From assembly GCA_009704445.1 (NCBI GenBank), contig WLED01000026.1, positions 1 to 12,649 of the forward strand: a stretch of 12,649 nucleotides of DNA, in the 5' to 3' direction. Below, piece by piece: positions 6,807 through 12,635 of this stretch; the first letter of the stretch is position 1, and each line of letters opens with the position of its first letter. A program made the translations under genes and the position numbers. The DNA is from Actinomycetota bacterium. Its GTDB lineage: Bacteria > Actinomycetota > Actinomycetes > Nanopelagicales > Nanopelagicaceae. Below the pieces are notes generated by a model, which ran no database searches, was not told the origin of the DNA, and saw only the letters and a program-made list of their open reading frames with translations.

Positions 6807-7963
6807 TGCCCAAGAGTTTTCACCGGGATAGATTTTTCTGGATCGTTGCAGTTCAAACTGCAGTAGTTAATTTCTATCTGGGTGGCTTTGGCCCTGCACA
6901 ATCTCTATTGCGCGCAGATCAAGGAACTTCACTGACAATCGCTGGTTTACATGGCACAGCAATGGGAGTGGCATCAATCTTTGCTGGATGGACTAATCCG
7001 CACATTGCGCACAAATTTGGCCGAGAAAAAGCAAGCTGGATTGGTCTTACTATTTTTTGTATCGGTCTTTTAATGTTTGTTGTCTCACCACCTGTTTATC
7101 TAACCTTGCCAGCAACCCTTTTAACTGGCTTTGGAACCTCATTGGTCATCAACACAATGCTGACAAAAATGTCACATCACTATGGAAAGTCTGCGGAAGT
7201 AGCTATACCTCAAGCAAATGGAATTGCATCTGTTGGCTTTGTTATTGGTACCGCTCTGATTGGAACAATTGCAATTGTTTATCCAACTCTGTGGAGATTT
7301 GGTTTACTGCTAGCACTTCCGGTGGCTTTGTTGGTTTACATCGTTGGACGAGATAAAAGTATTGAAGAACACATCCCCCATGAAGATGGACCTCAAAGCG
7401 GAAAACTCTCTCGTGCTTTTTGGATCTCGTGGATTGGTTTCGTTGCCTGCATCTCTGCCGAATTTGCAACATCATTTTGGGCTGCTGCACTTTTGAAGGA
7501 TCGTGTTGGATCAAGCGCAGCGGTTTCAACTGTTGCAATTGTTGCTTTAGGTACAGGAATGGGAATCGGGCGATGGTATGGCGGATTGGTTTTAAAGCAT
7601 CTGTCATTAGATAACCAATTACTTACGATAATTGCGATTCAATTTTTTGGTTTCTTAGGCTTTTGGCTCTCTCACAGCATGATTCTTTCTCTTTTTTGTT
7701 TGTTTATTGTTGGTCTTGGAGTATCAATGCAGTTCGCGCTCTCTTCAATTCGACTCATTGGTTTGAGTCAAGGGCGACCAGATCTTGCAGTCGGAAGAGC
7801 ATCACTTGCGGCAGGTGTTGCGATTGCCGGGGCGCCATTTTTGTTGGGTTTATTAGGAGATAGTTTTGGAATATCAAGAGCGTACATAATGGTTTTTGTT
7901 TTGATGATTATCGCATTTCTTATTATTAAGCTAGTTCCCTCTCACGTTAAGGAAACGGTATGA
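6806..7963 (+). CDS. MFS transporter, substrate unknown, coupled to serC
   Basis: A 385-residue protein with about twelve hydrophobic segments (roughly residues 10-30, 45-62, 74-92, 98-118, 136-156, 162-180, 203-225, 236-256, 271-289, 291-313, 330-350 and 358-378) and a hydrophilic central loop at 183-202. A basic turn after segment two, HKFGREKA (69-76), resembles MFS motif A but lacks its usual aspartate. It starts on the last base of the serC stop codon and overlaps the next tiny gene by ATGA, so the three are surely one translational unit. The context hints at an amino acid, vitamin B6 vitamer or related metabolite, but no sequence feature names the substrate or direction. It is distinct from the EntS-like exporter at 8008-9285. 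Confidence 0.85.
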   Translation: MPKSFHRDRFFWIVAVQTAVVNFYLGGFGPAQSLLRADQGTSLTIAGLHGTAMGVASIFAGWTNPHIAHKFGREKASWIGLTIFCIGLLMFVVSPPVYLTLPATLLTGFGTSLVINTMLTKMSHHYGKSAEVAIPQANGIASVGFVIGTALIGTIAIVYPTLWRFGLLLALPVALLVYIVGRDKSIEEHIPHEDGPQSGKLSRAFWISWIGFVACISAEFATSFWAAALLKDRVGSSAAVSTVAIVALGTGMGIGRWYGGLVLKHLSLDNQLLTIIAIQFFGFLGFWLSHSMILSLFCLFIVGLGVSMQFALSSIRLIGLSQGRPDLAVGRASLAAGVAIAGAPFLLGLLGDSFGISRAYIMVFVLMIIAFLIIKLVPSHVKETV

Positions 7964-8040
7964 ACTATAAAACGCGACGGCTTGTGACGATCGTGGCCTT
8001 GTTTGGCTTATTGATCTTGATTGCGATCAACCCTCTTTAA
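7960..8040 (+). CDS. 26-residue single-span membrane microprotein
   Basis: The ORF begins inside the MFS stop codon (ATGA overlap) and encodes 26 residues. A basic N-terminus, MNYKTRRL, is followed by one membrane-spanning stretch, VTIVALFGLLILIAI, and the ending NPL. The positive-inside rule places the N-terminus in the cytosol. The four-base overlap, immediate continuation of the cluster and clean topology support a real gene, although it is short enough to arise by chance. Its last 33 bp are antisense to the final codons of the leftward MFS exporter. Similar tiny single-span proteins often bind and modulate a transporter encoded beside them, which is the role I would infer here. I do not recognise a named family. 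Confidence 0.5.
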   Translation: MNYKTRRLVTIVALFGLLILIAINPL

Positions 8041-9285
8041 AACTGCAGCAACAGATATATCTGCCGGTACGGATAATCGATTTTTGTAGATCCACCACAC
8101 GATTAAAGATGCAAGCAACGAGATAAGCCCACAGATAGCAATTGTTGGCCGAATGCCTATCAGCTCGCTTGTAAGTCCAATTAAGGGTGCACCAAAAGGT
8201 GTTCCGCCCATAAAGACAAGTAGGTAGAGCCCCATTACTCGCCCTCGAATTGCAGGGTCTGAGCTCGTTTGAACAATTGAGTTGGCACTTACAAGAGTAG
8301 TTAGTGCTGCAAACCCACAAACAGGCAACCAAAAAAGGTAAATAGTAAATGTCGGCAATGTAGAAAGGATCATCACGGAAATAGAAAATGAAATACCGGC
8401 TTTAATTATAAATTTAGTACTCCTGAATTTTTCAAGTCGCGCCGCACCTAATGCACCGGACAATGAGCCGACTGCAAGGAATGTTCCCATTATTCCGAAA
8501 CTAGCCGGACCCAAACCAAATTCTTTTGTCGCGATCAATGCATTAAAGATTTGAAGGTTCAGGCCAAAAGTTGCTATGAAGAAAATTAATAGCATGACAA
8601 CGTAAATATCAGGACGAGCTCGAGCGTAGGCGATACCTTGACGAATACTTCCCATCGTTTTTTCTTTTTCCTGGTGAAAGAATGCATTTTCATTGAGCTT
8701 ATATAAGGCTGCTACTATGAAAACGTAACTTGTGGCATTAAGTAAGAATGAGGCTCCTGTTCCAAAGAGTGCGATCAAAATTCCTGAAATCGCAGGGCCA
8801 ATTAATCTTCCCGCATTAAAGTTTGCAGAGGATAGTGCCACAGCATTGGGAAGATCTATCGGGCCAACAACTTCAGTTATAAACACTTGTCTAACAGGTG
8901 CTTCGATAGCCGTTGAAATGCCTAAAACTCCCGCTAACACGAATACGTGCCACAGCTTGGCGTTATTAGTAATTGCAAGTAAACCTAAAGTTAGGGAGGT
9001 TGCTCCACCTACAATATTTGTGAGAACCAAAACTTTCCGCTTATTAAATCTATCTGCAATTTTTCCGCCATACAATGAGAAGAAAAGTACTGGTGCAAAT
9101 TGCACTGCGGTGACTAGCCCTAGATACGTTCCATTGTTATTTGTTAATTCAAGGACAAGCCAATCTTGAGCTATTCGCTGTGCCCAGTTGCCAATATTGG
9201 CAAGAACACTTGCCCAGAAAAAGATACGAAAATTGCGGTGGCGGAAAGATCGCCAATTACCGTCAACTTTAACCTTAAAACGCAT
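8008..9285 (-). CDS. MFS exporter, EntS-like (MFS_3 type)
   Basis: A 425-residue transporter of the enterobactin-exporter-like MFS_3 group. It begins with the typical short cytosolic stretch WRSFRHRNFRIFF (11-23) before the first membrane segment, has MFS motif A as GGKIADRFNKRK at 73-84, and the characteristic APVRQVFITEVV loop in the fourth-fifth segment region. About twelve hydrophobic segments follow, with a hydrophilic middle loop (KLNENAFFHQEKEKTMGS). Such proteins export siderophores, drugs or other small molecules by proton antiport; the substrate is unknown. A weak Shine-Dalgarno (GGAAGAAGAG on the minus strand) precedes the ATG. The start codon is only 12 bp from that of the divergent DUF2530 gene, so its promoter must lie inside that gene. 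The 3' end overlaps the microprotein gene at 8008-8040. Confidence 0.9.
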   Translation of the reverse strand: MRFKVKVDGNWRSFRHRNFRIFFWASVLANIGNWAQRIAQDWLVLELTNNNGTYLGLVTAVQFAPVLFFSLYGGKIADRFNKRKVLVLTNIVGGATSLTLGLLAITNNAKLWHVFVLAGVLGISTAIEAPVRQVFITEVVGPIDLPNAVALSSANFNAGRLIGPAISGILIALFGTGASFLLNATSYVFIVAALYKLNENAFFHQEKEKTMGSIRQGIAYARARPDIYVVMLLIFFIATFGLNLQIFNALIATKEFGLGPASFGIMGTFLAVGSLSGALGAARLEKFRSTKFIIKAGISFSISVMILSTLPTFTIYLFWLPVCGFAALTTLVSANSIVQTSSDPAIRGRVMGLYLLVFMGGTPFGAPLIGLTSELIGIRPTIAICGLISLLASLIVWWIYKNRLSVPADISVAAVLKRVDRNQDQ

Positions 9286-9291
9286 TACTCT
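9286..9291 (+). promoter_or_regulatory. -10 element TACTCT for the DUF2530 gene
   Basis: TACTCT fits TANNNT and ends exactly 6 nt before the ATG at 9298; no Shine-Dalgarno is present. It occupies half of the 12-bp gap to the divergent MFS start codon, and the minus-strand complement of the gap carries that gene's ribosome binding site. Confidence 0.45.
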
Positions 9292-9297
9292 TCTTCC

Positions 9298-9486
9298 ATG
9301 GGTTCTCGTCTACGCAGTGTTGTAACTCTAGTGGCTATTGGAACCTCGTGCTGGATTGCAGCCGGTGTGATCTCAATAGCAATAGGCGCCGATTCCAAAA
9401 TTATTTGGACCTGCGTTTCAGGTACAGCACTTGGACTAATTGGAATTCGCTACACAATTCGTCGCAGTCGACGATCAGGTATCTAA
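9298..9486 (+). CDS. DUF2530-like small membrane protein
   Basis: The protein has 62 residues. A short basic start, MGSRLRS, is followed by two membrane segments at about 8-30 and 35-53 joined by a short turn (GADSKI). The C-terminus is strongly basic, RYTIRRSRRSGI (51-62), and probably cytosolic. The WTCVSGTALGLIGIRY block resembles DUF2530, a small actinobacterial family of unknown function that I recall near cold-shock, DUF3027 and MFS genes. The frame is open upstream to 9166, but that extension overlaps the exporter's coding sequence. The ATG at 9298 is favoured by the -10 element 6 nt before it and by family length. No function can be assigned. The 41 bp to the convergent csp stop codon hold no clear terminator. 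Confidence 0.72.
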   Translation: MGSRLRSVVTLVAIGTSCWIAAGVISIAIGADSKIIWTCVSGTALGLIGIRYTIRRSRRSGI

Positions 9487-9527
9487 TCTAGATCTTCTGA
9501 CTTGAAATAATCGAATTGATTGTGTGC

Positions 9528-9911
9528 TTATGCACCTAGTTGTGAAGCAATTCCGCGAAGTACACGACCGAGTCGATCAGCTTCTTGCGCATTTGGATGA
9601 CGGCCATTACGCAGACCGTTTCCTACACGATCTAACATTTTGATCGTATCTTCAATCATTGCAGCAAGATCATCACTATTAGCGCGTGAGTTTTCAACTA
9701 GTGAAGGTGGAGCATCGATAATGTGTACTGACATCGCTTGTGGACCTTTGCGACTATCTGCAATCGAAAACTCAAGTTTTGTTCCAGGCTTAACTGTTGC
9801 AACGCCTTCTGGAAGTGATGTAGCGGCTAGATAAACATCTTCGCCTTCATCGTTTGCAATAAAGCCAAAACCCTTTTCAAGTGAGAACCATTTGACATGT
9901 CCTGTAGGCAT
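9528..9911 (-). CDS. Cold-shock domain protein with C-terminal extension
   Basis: A 127-residue protein. Residues 1-66 are a cold-shock OB fold that binds single-stranded nucleic acid, with VKWFSLEKGFGFI at 6-18 containing the aromatic patch (Trp8, Phe9, Phe15, Phe17) and RNP1. RNP2 reads VYLAAT (26-31) where VFVH is usual, so one nucleic-acid-facing histidine is lost. Residues 70-127 are an extension predicted helical by eye (DDLAAMIEDTIKMLDRVGN and ADRLGRVLRGIASQL), found in the actinobacterial version of the family and absent from 65-70-residue CspA types. The probable role is RNA chaperone or antitermination during stress. A purine-rich ribosome binding site (GGAAAGAGAG) precedes the ATG, and the 163-bp leader region to the DUF3027 gene contains repeats and hairpins that may regulate it. 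Confidence 0.92.
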   Translation of the reverse strand: MPTGHVKWFSLEKGFGFIANDEGEDVYLAATSLPEGVATVKPGTKLEFSIADSRKGPQAMSVHIIDAPPSLVENSRANSDDLAAMIEDTIKMLDRVGNGLRNGRHPNAQEADRLGRVLRGIASQLGA

Positions 9912-9934
9912 TGTGAGCTCTCTTTCCTAGCTAG

Positions 9935-9956
9935 TTAGCTAATTCTTAACTAATTC
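9935..9956. repeat. Two tandem 11-bp repeats upstream of the cold-shock gene
   Basis: TTAGCTAATTC (9935-9945) is followed directly by TTAACTAATTC (9946-9956), with one mismatch. The self-complementary CTAGCTAG abuts them at 9927-9934. The block ends 16 nt from the csp start codon. The 11-bp period equals about one helical turn, so a protein could bind both on one DNA face. Alternatively it is structure in the csp 5' leader RNA. Confidence 0.6.
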
Positions 9957-10013
9957 CACTGTGCGCTAGTTTTACCCAACGCTTACCTTTTCTGTTGAAC
10001 TCGTTCGTAACTC

Positions 10014-10037
10014 ATGAATATTGTTTCAATTATTCAT
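10014..10037. other. AT-rich inverted repeat in the csp upstream region
   Basis: ATGAATATTG and CAATTATTCAT pair over 10 bp around a 3-nt loop, with a single bulged base at 10030. It lies between the DUF3027 stop and the csp start. No T-run follows on the minus strand, so it is not a standard terminator for DUF3027. An operator, an mRNA processing hairpin or a cold-sensing leader element are alternatives. Confidence 0.45.
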
Positions 10038-10050
10038 TTGTTTGAATCGG

Positions 10051-10066
10051 TATCGCGGTTGCGATA
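10051..10066. other. Perfect 6-bp hairpin just after the DUF3027 gene
   Basis: TATCGC, a GGTT loop and GCGATA form a perfect stem 9 bp downstream of the DUF3027 stop codon on the minus strand. No T-tract follows. It could be a terminator without a U-run, as is common in actinobacteria, or part of a larger leader structure with the inverted repeat at 10014-10037. Confidence 0.35.
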
Positions 10067-10074
10067 ACAGGTGC

Positions 10075-10809
10075 TTAGTTTAACACTGGCTCCGTGAAGG
10101 TCGCTTCCGAATGTGCACCACAGCCATGATCCACGCTCACGACACGAGCGTCTTCCGGTGAGATTGCGTTGGCACATACACCAAAAGTTGATCGAAGTGA
10201 TCCTGCGATTGGAATAAAGAAGCCACAGCTATGACATGGTTTTGGCGCCGACTGTGCAACAGGAGCATTAGGTCCGCGCTCTCCGCTATACCAACGCTTT
10301 GCTGCTTGATCGCGCCCTTCAATTGACATCACGCGTGCTCGACCAAAACCAAGTTCTACTGCTAAAGCTGTATCCAGTTCTTCATCTTGCGGAAGACTTT
10401 GTTGTCCAGGAACTAAACGAGTATCAGTTAGTGAACTCGGAACAATGTCTCCGACTCCCACATCACCAGGAAGAATTCGATCAATAAATGGAATCCATTC
10501 TGGTGCTCGCAATGCATCCGGACCCGGTAGAACTACCACATCACAAATAGTTGGTTCTGACTCTTCGTCAACTTTCGCAACTGTTACACACCAACGCCAC
10601 CCTTTGTAACCTGCAAGATTTGCTTCATAAAGATATGTAGCAACACGATTCTCATCATCGAATTCAACTGAGACAAATCCACCAACGTGTTCTGATTTTT
10701 CAGCCTGCTCAATAATTGCTGCATGGGCAAGTTCGCTTGCATCAAAAGCTTCAACTGTGCTCTTTGATGTTCGCTGGAACAATTTTTTTACGGTTGGTTT
10801 TTTTGCCAT
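10075..10809 (-). CDS. DUF3027 protein with putative C-terminal zinc site
   Basis: A 244-residue cytosolic protein of the actinobacterial DUF3027 family, function unknown. The core carries the family's signature blocks: HVGGFVSVEFDDENRVATYLY (41-61), GYKGWRWCVTVA (68-79), VVLPGPDALRAPEWIPF (92-108), RILPGDVGVGDIVP (111-124) and DTRLVPG (129-135). After a linker comes a short module with CHSC at 192-195, Cys212 and HGCGAH at 228-233, enough Cys and His ligands for one zinc ion. The N-terminus is lysine-rich (MAKKPTVKK). The gene lies between groEL and csp on the same strand, an arrangement I recall in other actinobacteria. Start choice is supported by a -10 element 6 nt upstream and the absence of a ribosome binding site. 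The context suggests a stress or nucleic-acid role, but nothing proves it. Confidence 0.88.
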   Translation of the reverse strand: MAKKPTVKKLFQRTSKSTVEAFDASELAHAAIIEQAEKSEHVGGFVSVEFDDENRVATYLYEANLAGYKGWRWCVTVAKVDEESEPTICDVVVLPGPDALRAPEWIPFIDRILPGDVGVGDIVPSSLTDTRLVPGQQSLPQDEELDTALAVELGFGRARVMSIEGRDQAAKRWYSGERGPNAPVAQSAPKPCHSCGFFIPIAGSLRSTFGVCANAISPEDARVVSVDHGCGAHSEATFTEPVLN

Positions 10810-10815
10810 GGGATA

Positions 10816-10821
10816 AGGATA
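10816..10821 (-). promoter_or_regulatory. -10 element TATCCT for the DUF3027 gene
   Basis: On the minus strand TATCCT fits TANNNT and ends 6 nt before the ATG, with no Shine-Dalgarno (TATCCC intervenes). It begins only 3 nt after the large hairpin at 10825-10897, whose 3' arm would sit just upstream of the promoter. Confidence 0.5.
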
Positions 10822-10824
10822 AAG

Positions 10825-10897
10825 CAGAACACCGCCCTCGCGTTAATTGGCTAATTTCTGAGCCAGTTAACTGGTACTTCGCGTGGACGGTGCTCTG
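10825..10897 (-). terminator. Large two-part hairpin after groEL, possible terminator
   Basis: Bases 10825-10842 and 10880-10897 can pair over 18 positions. Read as RNA from the minus strand, only one position is a true mismatch (A-A) and two are G-U wobbles; read from the plus strand, three positions mismatch. Inside, 10843-10852 pairs with 10861-10870 at 9 of 10 positions around an 8-nt loop, leaving a 9-nt bulge. The structure starts about 20 nt after the groEL stop codon. It is followed by CTTTATCCTT, a mediocre U-tract, which also contains the DUF3027 -10 element. It probably ends or stabilises the groEL transcript; a small structured RNA is an alternative. Confidence 0.55.
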
Positions 10898-10917
10898 ATT
10901 AATTAGTCTTTATTGCT

Positions 10918-12537
10918 TTAGAAGTCCATATCTCCGCCGCCTTGTGGGGCAGGCGCGCTCTTCTCTGGCTTATCAGCAATGACTGCCTCTGTTGTAATAA
11001 ACAGTGCAGCAATTGATGCTGCATTTTGTAATGCAGAACGTGTCACTTTAGCTGGATCAATGATTCCAGTTTTAATCATGTCAACGTATTCACCTGTTGC
11101 AGCATTTAAGCCGTGTCCAACTGGAAGATGGCGAACTTTTTCGACTACAACTCCGCCTTCTAATCCTGCGTTGATTGCAATCTGCTTTATAGGGGCTTCG
11201 ATTGCATATTCAACAATCTTTGCACCAGTTGCTTCATCACCAGTTAATCCAGAGAGTTTCTTAAACACTGCAGCACCTGCTTGTAATAGAGCAACTCCAC
11301 CACCAGCAACGATTCCTTCTTCAACAGCAGCCTTTGCATTTCGTACTGCATCTTCAATGCGGTGTTTGCGCTCTTTGAGTTCAACCTCAGTTGCAGCACC
11401 AGCTTTGATTACAGCAACTCCACCTGCAAGCTTTGCAAGACGCTCCTGCAATTTCTCACGGTCATAATCAGAGTCAGAGTTTTCAATCTCTGTGCGAATT
11501 TGCTGAACACGGCCCTTAATTTGAGCTTCGTCTCCGGCGCCTTCAACAATTGTTGTCTCTTCTTTGCTGATAACTACTTTGCGTGCGCGACCCAAAAGAT
11601 CCATCTCGGCAGTATCTAGTCGAAGTCCAACTTCTTCAGTGATAACAGTTGCACCTGTCAGGATTGCAATGTCTTGAAGCATTGACTTACGACGATCACC
11701 AAAACCTGGAGCCTTAACAGCTGCAGAACGGAATGTTCCGCGAATCTTGTTGACGACCAACGTTGCAAGAGCTTCGCCCTCAATATCTTCGGCAATAATG
11801 ACAAGAGGCTTTCCTGATGACATAACCTTTTCAAGAATTGGGACAAGATCTTTAATATTTGAAATCTTTGAGTTGCAGATCAAAACATATGTATCTTCCA
11901 AAACTGCTTCCATACGATCTTGATCAGTTACAAAGTATGGAGAGATATAGCCCTTATCAAAGCGCATTCCCTCTGTGAGCTCTAGCTCGAGACCAAAAGT
12001 ATTTGACTCTTCAACAGTAATAACGCCTTCTTTTCCAACTTTGTCCATCGCTTCAGCGATCATTTCACCAATAGTTGAATCTGCTGCAGAGATTGATGCT
12101 GTTGCTGCGATCTGTTCTTTTGAGTCCACGCTCTTTGCCATAGAAAGTAGTTCTGCAACAATCTCAGATACTGCCTTTTCAATTCCGCGCTTAAGGGCCA
12201 TTGGGTTAGAACCAGCAGCAACATTTCGAAGTCCTTCACGAACTAAAGCTTGTGCTAACACTGTTGCAGTCGTTGTTCCATCTCCGGCAACATCATCGGT
12301 CTTCTTTGCAACTTCTTTTACAAGTTCTGCACCGATTTTTTCCCATGGATCATCTAGCTCGATGTCTTTTGCAATTGAAACACCGTCATTTGTAATTGTT
12401 GGTGCGCCCCACTTTTTTTCTAGGACAACATTTCGTCCGCGTGGTCCAAGAGTTACTTTGACTGCATCAGCCAAGATATTCATGCCGCGCTCTAATCCGC
12501 GACGCGCTTCTTCATTAAAGGCGATTTGCTTTGCCAT
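10918..12537 (-). CDS. groEL: 60-kDa chaperonin GroEL
   Basis: A complete 539-residue chaperonin subunit that forms the double-ring ATP-driven folding chamber with GroES in the cytosol. The N-terminus MAKQIAFNEEAR, the nucleotide site GDGTTTATVLA (85-95, Asp86 matching D87 of E. coli) and the family signature AAVEEGIVAGGG are all present. The C-terminus APAPQGGGDMDF is short: it lacks the repeated GGM tail of E. coli GroEL and the His-rich tail of mycobacterial GroEL1, resembling the actinobacterial GroEL2 form. No groES is visible directly upstream before the window ends, and the operator and probable promoter lie right before the gene, so it is a stand-alone copy. A Shine-Dalgarno sits 8 nt before the ATG. 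Control is by HrcA through the CIRCE element. Confidence 0.98.
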   Translation of the reverse strand: MAKQIAFNEEARRGLERGMNILADAVKVTLGPRGRNVVLEKKWGAPTITNDGVSIAKDIELDDPWEKIGAELVKEVAKKTDDVAGDGTTTATVLAQALVREGLRNVAAGSNPMALKRGIEKAVSEIVAELLSMAKSVDSKEQIAATASISAADSTIGEMIAEAMDKVGKEGVITVEESNTFGLELELTEGMRFDKGYISPYFVTDQDRMEAVLEDTYVLICNSKISNIKDLVPILEKVMSSGKPLVIIAEDIEGEALATLVVNKIRGTFRSAAVKAPGFGDRRKSMLQDIAILTGATVITEEVGLRLDTAEMDLLGRARKVVISKEETTIVEGAGDEAQIKGRVQQIRTEIENSDSDYDREKLQERLAKLAGGVAVIKAGAATEVELKERKHRIEDAVRNAKAAVEEGIVAGGGVALLQAGAAVFKKLSGLTGDEATGAKIVEYAIEAPIKQIAINAGLEGGVVVEKVRHLPVGHGLNAATGEYVDMIKTGIIDPAKVTRSALQNAASIAALFITTEAVIADKPEKSAPAPQGGGDMDF

Positions 12538-12545
12538 CAGATGTG

Positions 12546-12551
12546 CTCCTT
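12546..12551 (-). promoter_or_regulatory. Ribosome binding site of groEL
   Basis: On the minus strand AAGGAG lies 8 nt before the groEL ATG. It is the strongest Shine-Dalgarno in the window, in contrast to the leaderless neighbours. Confidence 0.8.
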
Positions 12552-12597
12552 GCGTTTATCGTTCGTTAACCAATTTTTATCTGCATTGGGGGGCGCT

Positions 12598-12624
12598 TTA
12601 TCACTCGCACCCCGAGAGTGCTAA
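12598..12624. promoter_or_regulatory. CIRCE operator (HrcA binding site) of groEL
   Basis: On the minus strand TTAGCACTC, nine bases and GAGTGATAA match the CIRCE consensus TTAGCACTC-N9-GAGTGCTAA at 17 of 18 arm positions; only one base of the groEL-proximal arm differs. It lies about 60 bp before the groEL start. HrcA bound here represses transcription until heat or unfolded protein removes it. Confidence 0.95.
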
Positions 12625-12629
12625 CGCCA

Positions 12630-12635
12630 AATCTA
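12630..12635 (-). promoter_or_regulatory. Candidate -10 element TAGATT of groEL
   Basis: On the minus strand TAGATT ends 5 nt before the CIRCE element, so transcription would start at about the first CIRCE base, as in many HrcA-controlled operons. The matching -35 would lie beyond the window edge and cannot be checked. The resulting leader would be roughly 85 nt. Confidence 0.45.

Noticed and set aside
7242..7607. Open frame of 121 codons on the minus strand inside the serC-linked MFS gene
   Set aside because: Gln- and Lys-rich low-complexity translation antisense to a membrane protein, typical of an overlapping shadow frame.
8732..9169. Open frame of 145 codons on the plus strand inside the MFS exporter gene
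   Set aside because: It is a shadow of the exporter coding sequence with no recognisable domain or ribosome binding site.
9166..9297. Upstream extension of the DUF2530-like reading frame
   Set aside because: The extra 44 residues are hydrophilic, unlike the family, and lie wholly over the N-terminal coding part of the exporter gene; the ATG at 9298 has its own -10 element.
10797..10803. Run of seven A residues (minus strand) just after the DUF3027 start codon, a possible slippage site
   Set aside because: The main frame is full length and intact and no useful alternative frame follows; it simply encodes Lys-Lys.
10862..10874. Perfect 12-bp palindrome CCAGTTAACTGG in the groEL-DUF3027 gap
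   Set aside because: It could be an operator, but it is largely accounted for by the inner stem and bulge of the larger hairpin at 10825-10897, so it is not listed separately.
10979..11467. Open frame of 162 codons on the plus strand inside groEL
   Set aside because: It is antisense to a strongly conserved chaperonin, low in complexity (Ala, Pro, Thr rich) and has no initiation signal; it mirrors groEL codon bias.
12568..12591. CCAAT...ATTGG inverted repeat in the groEL leader
   Set aside because: Only a 5-bp AT-rich stem with a 10-nt loop; likely by chance.
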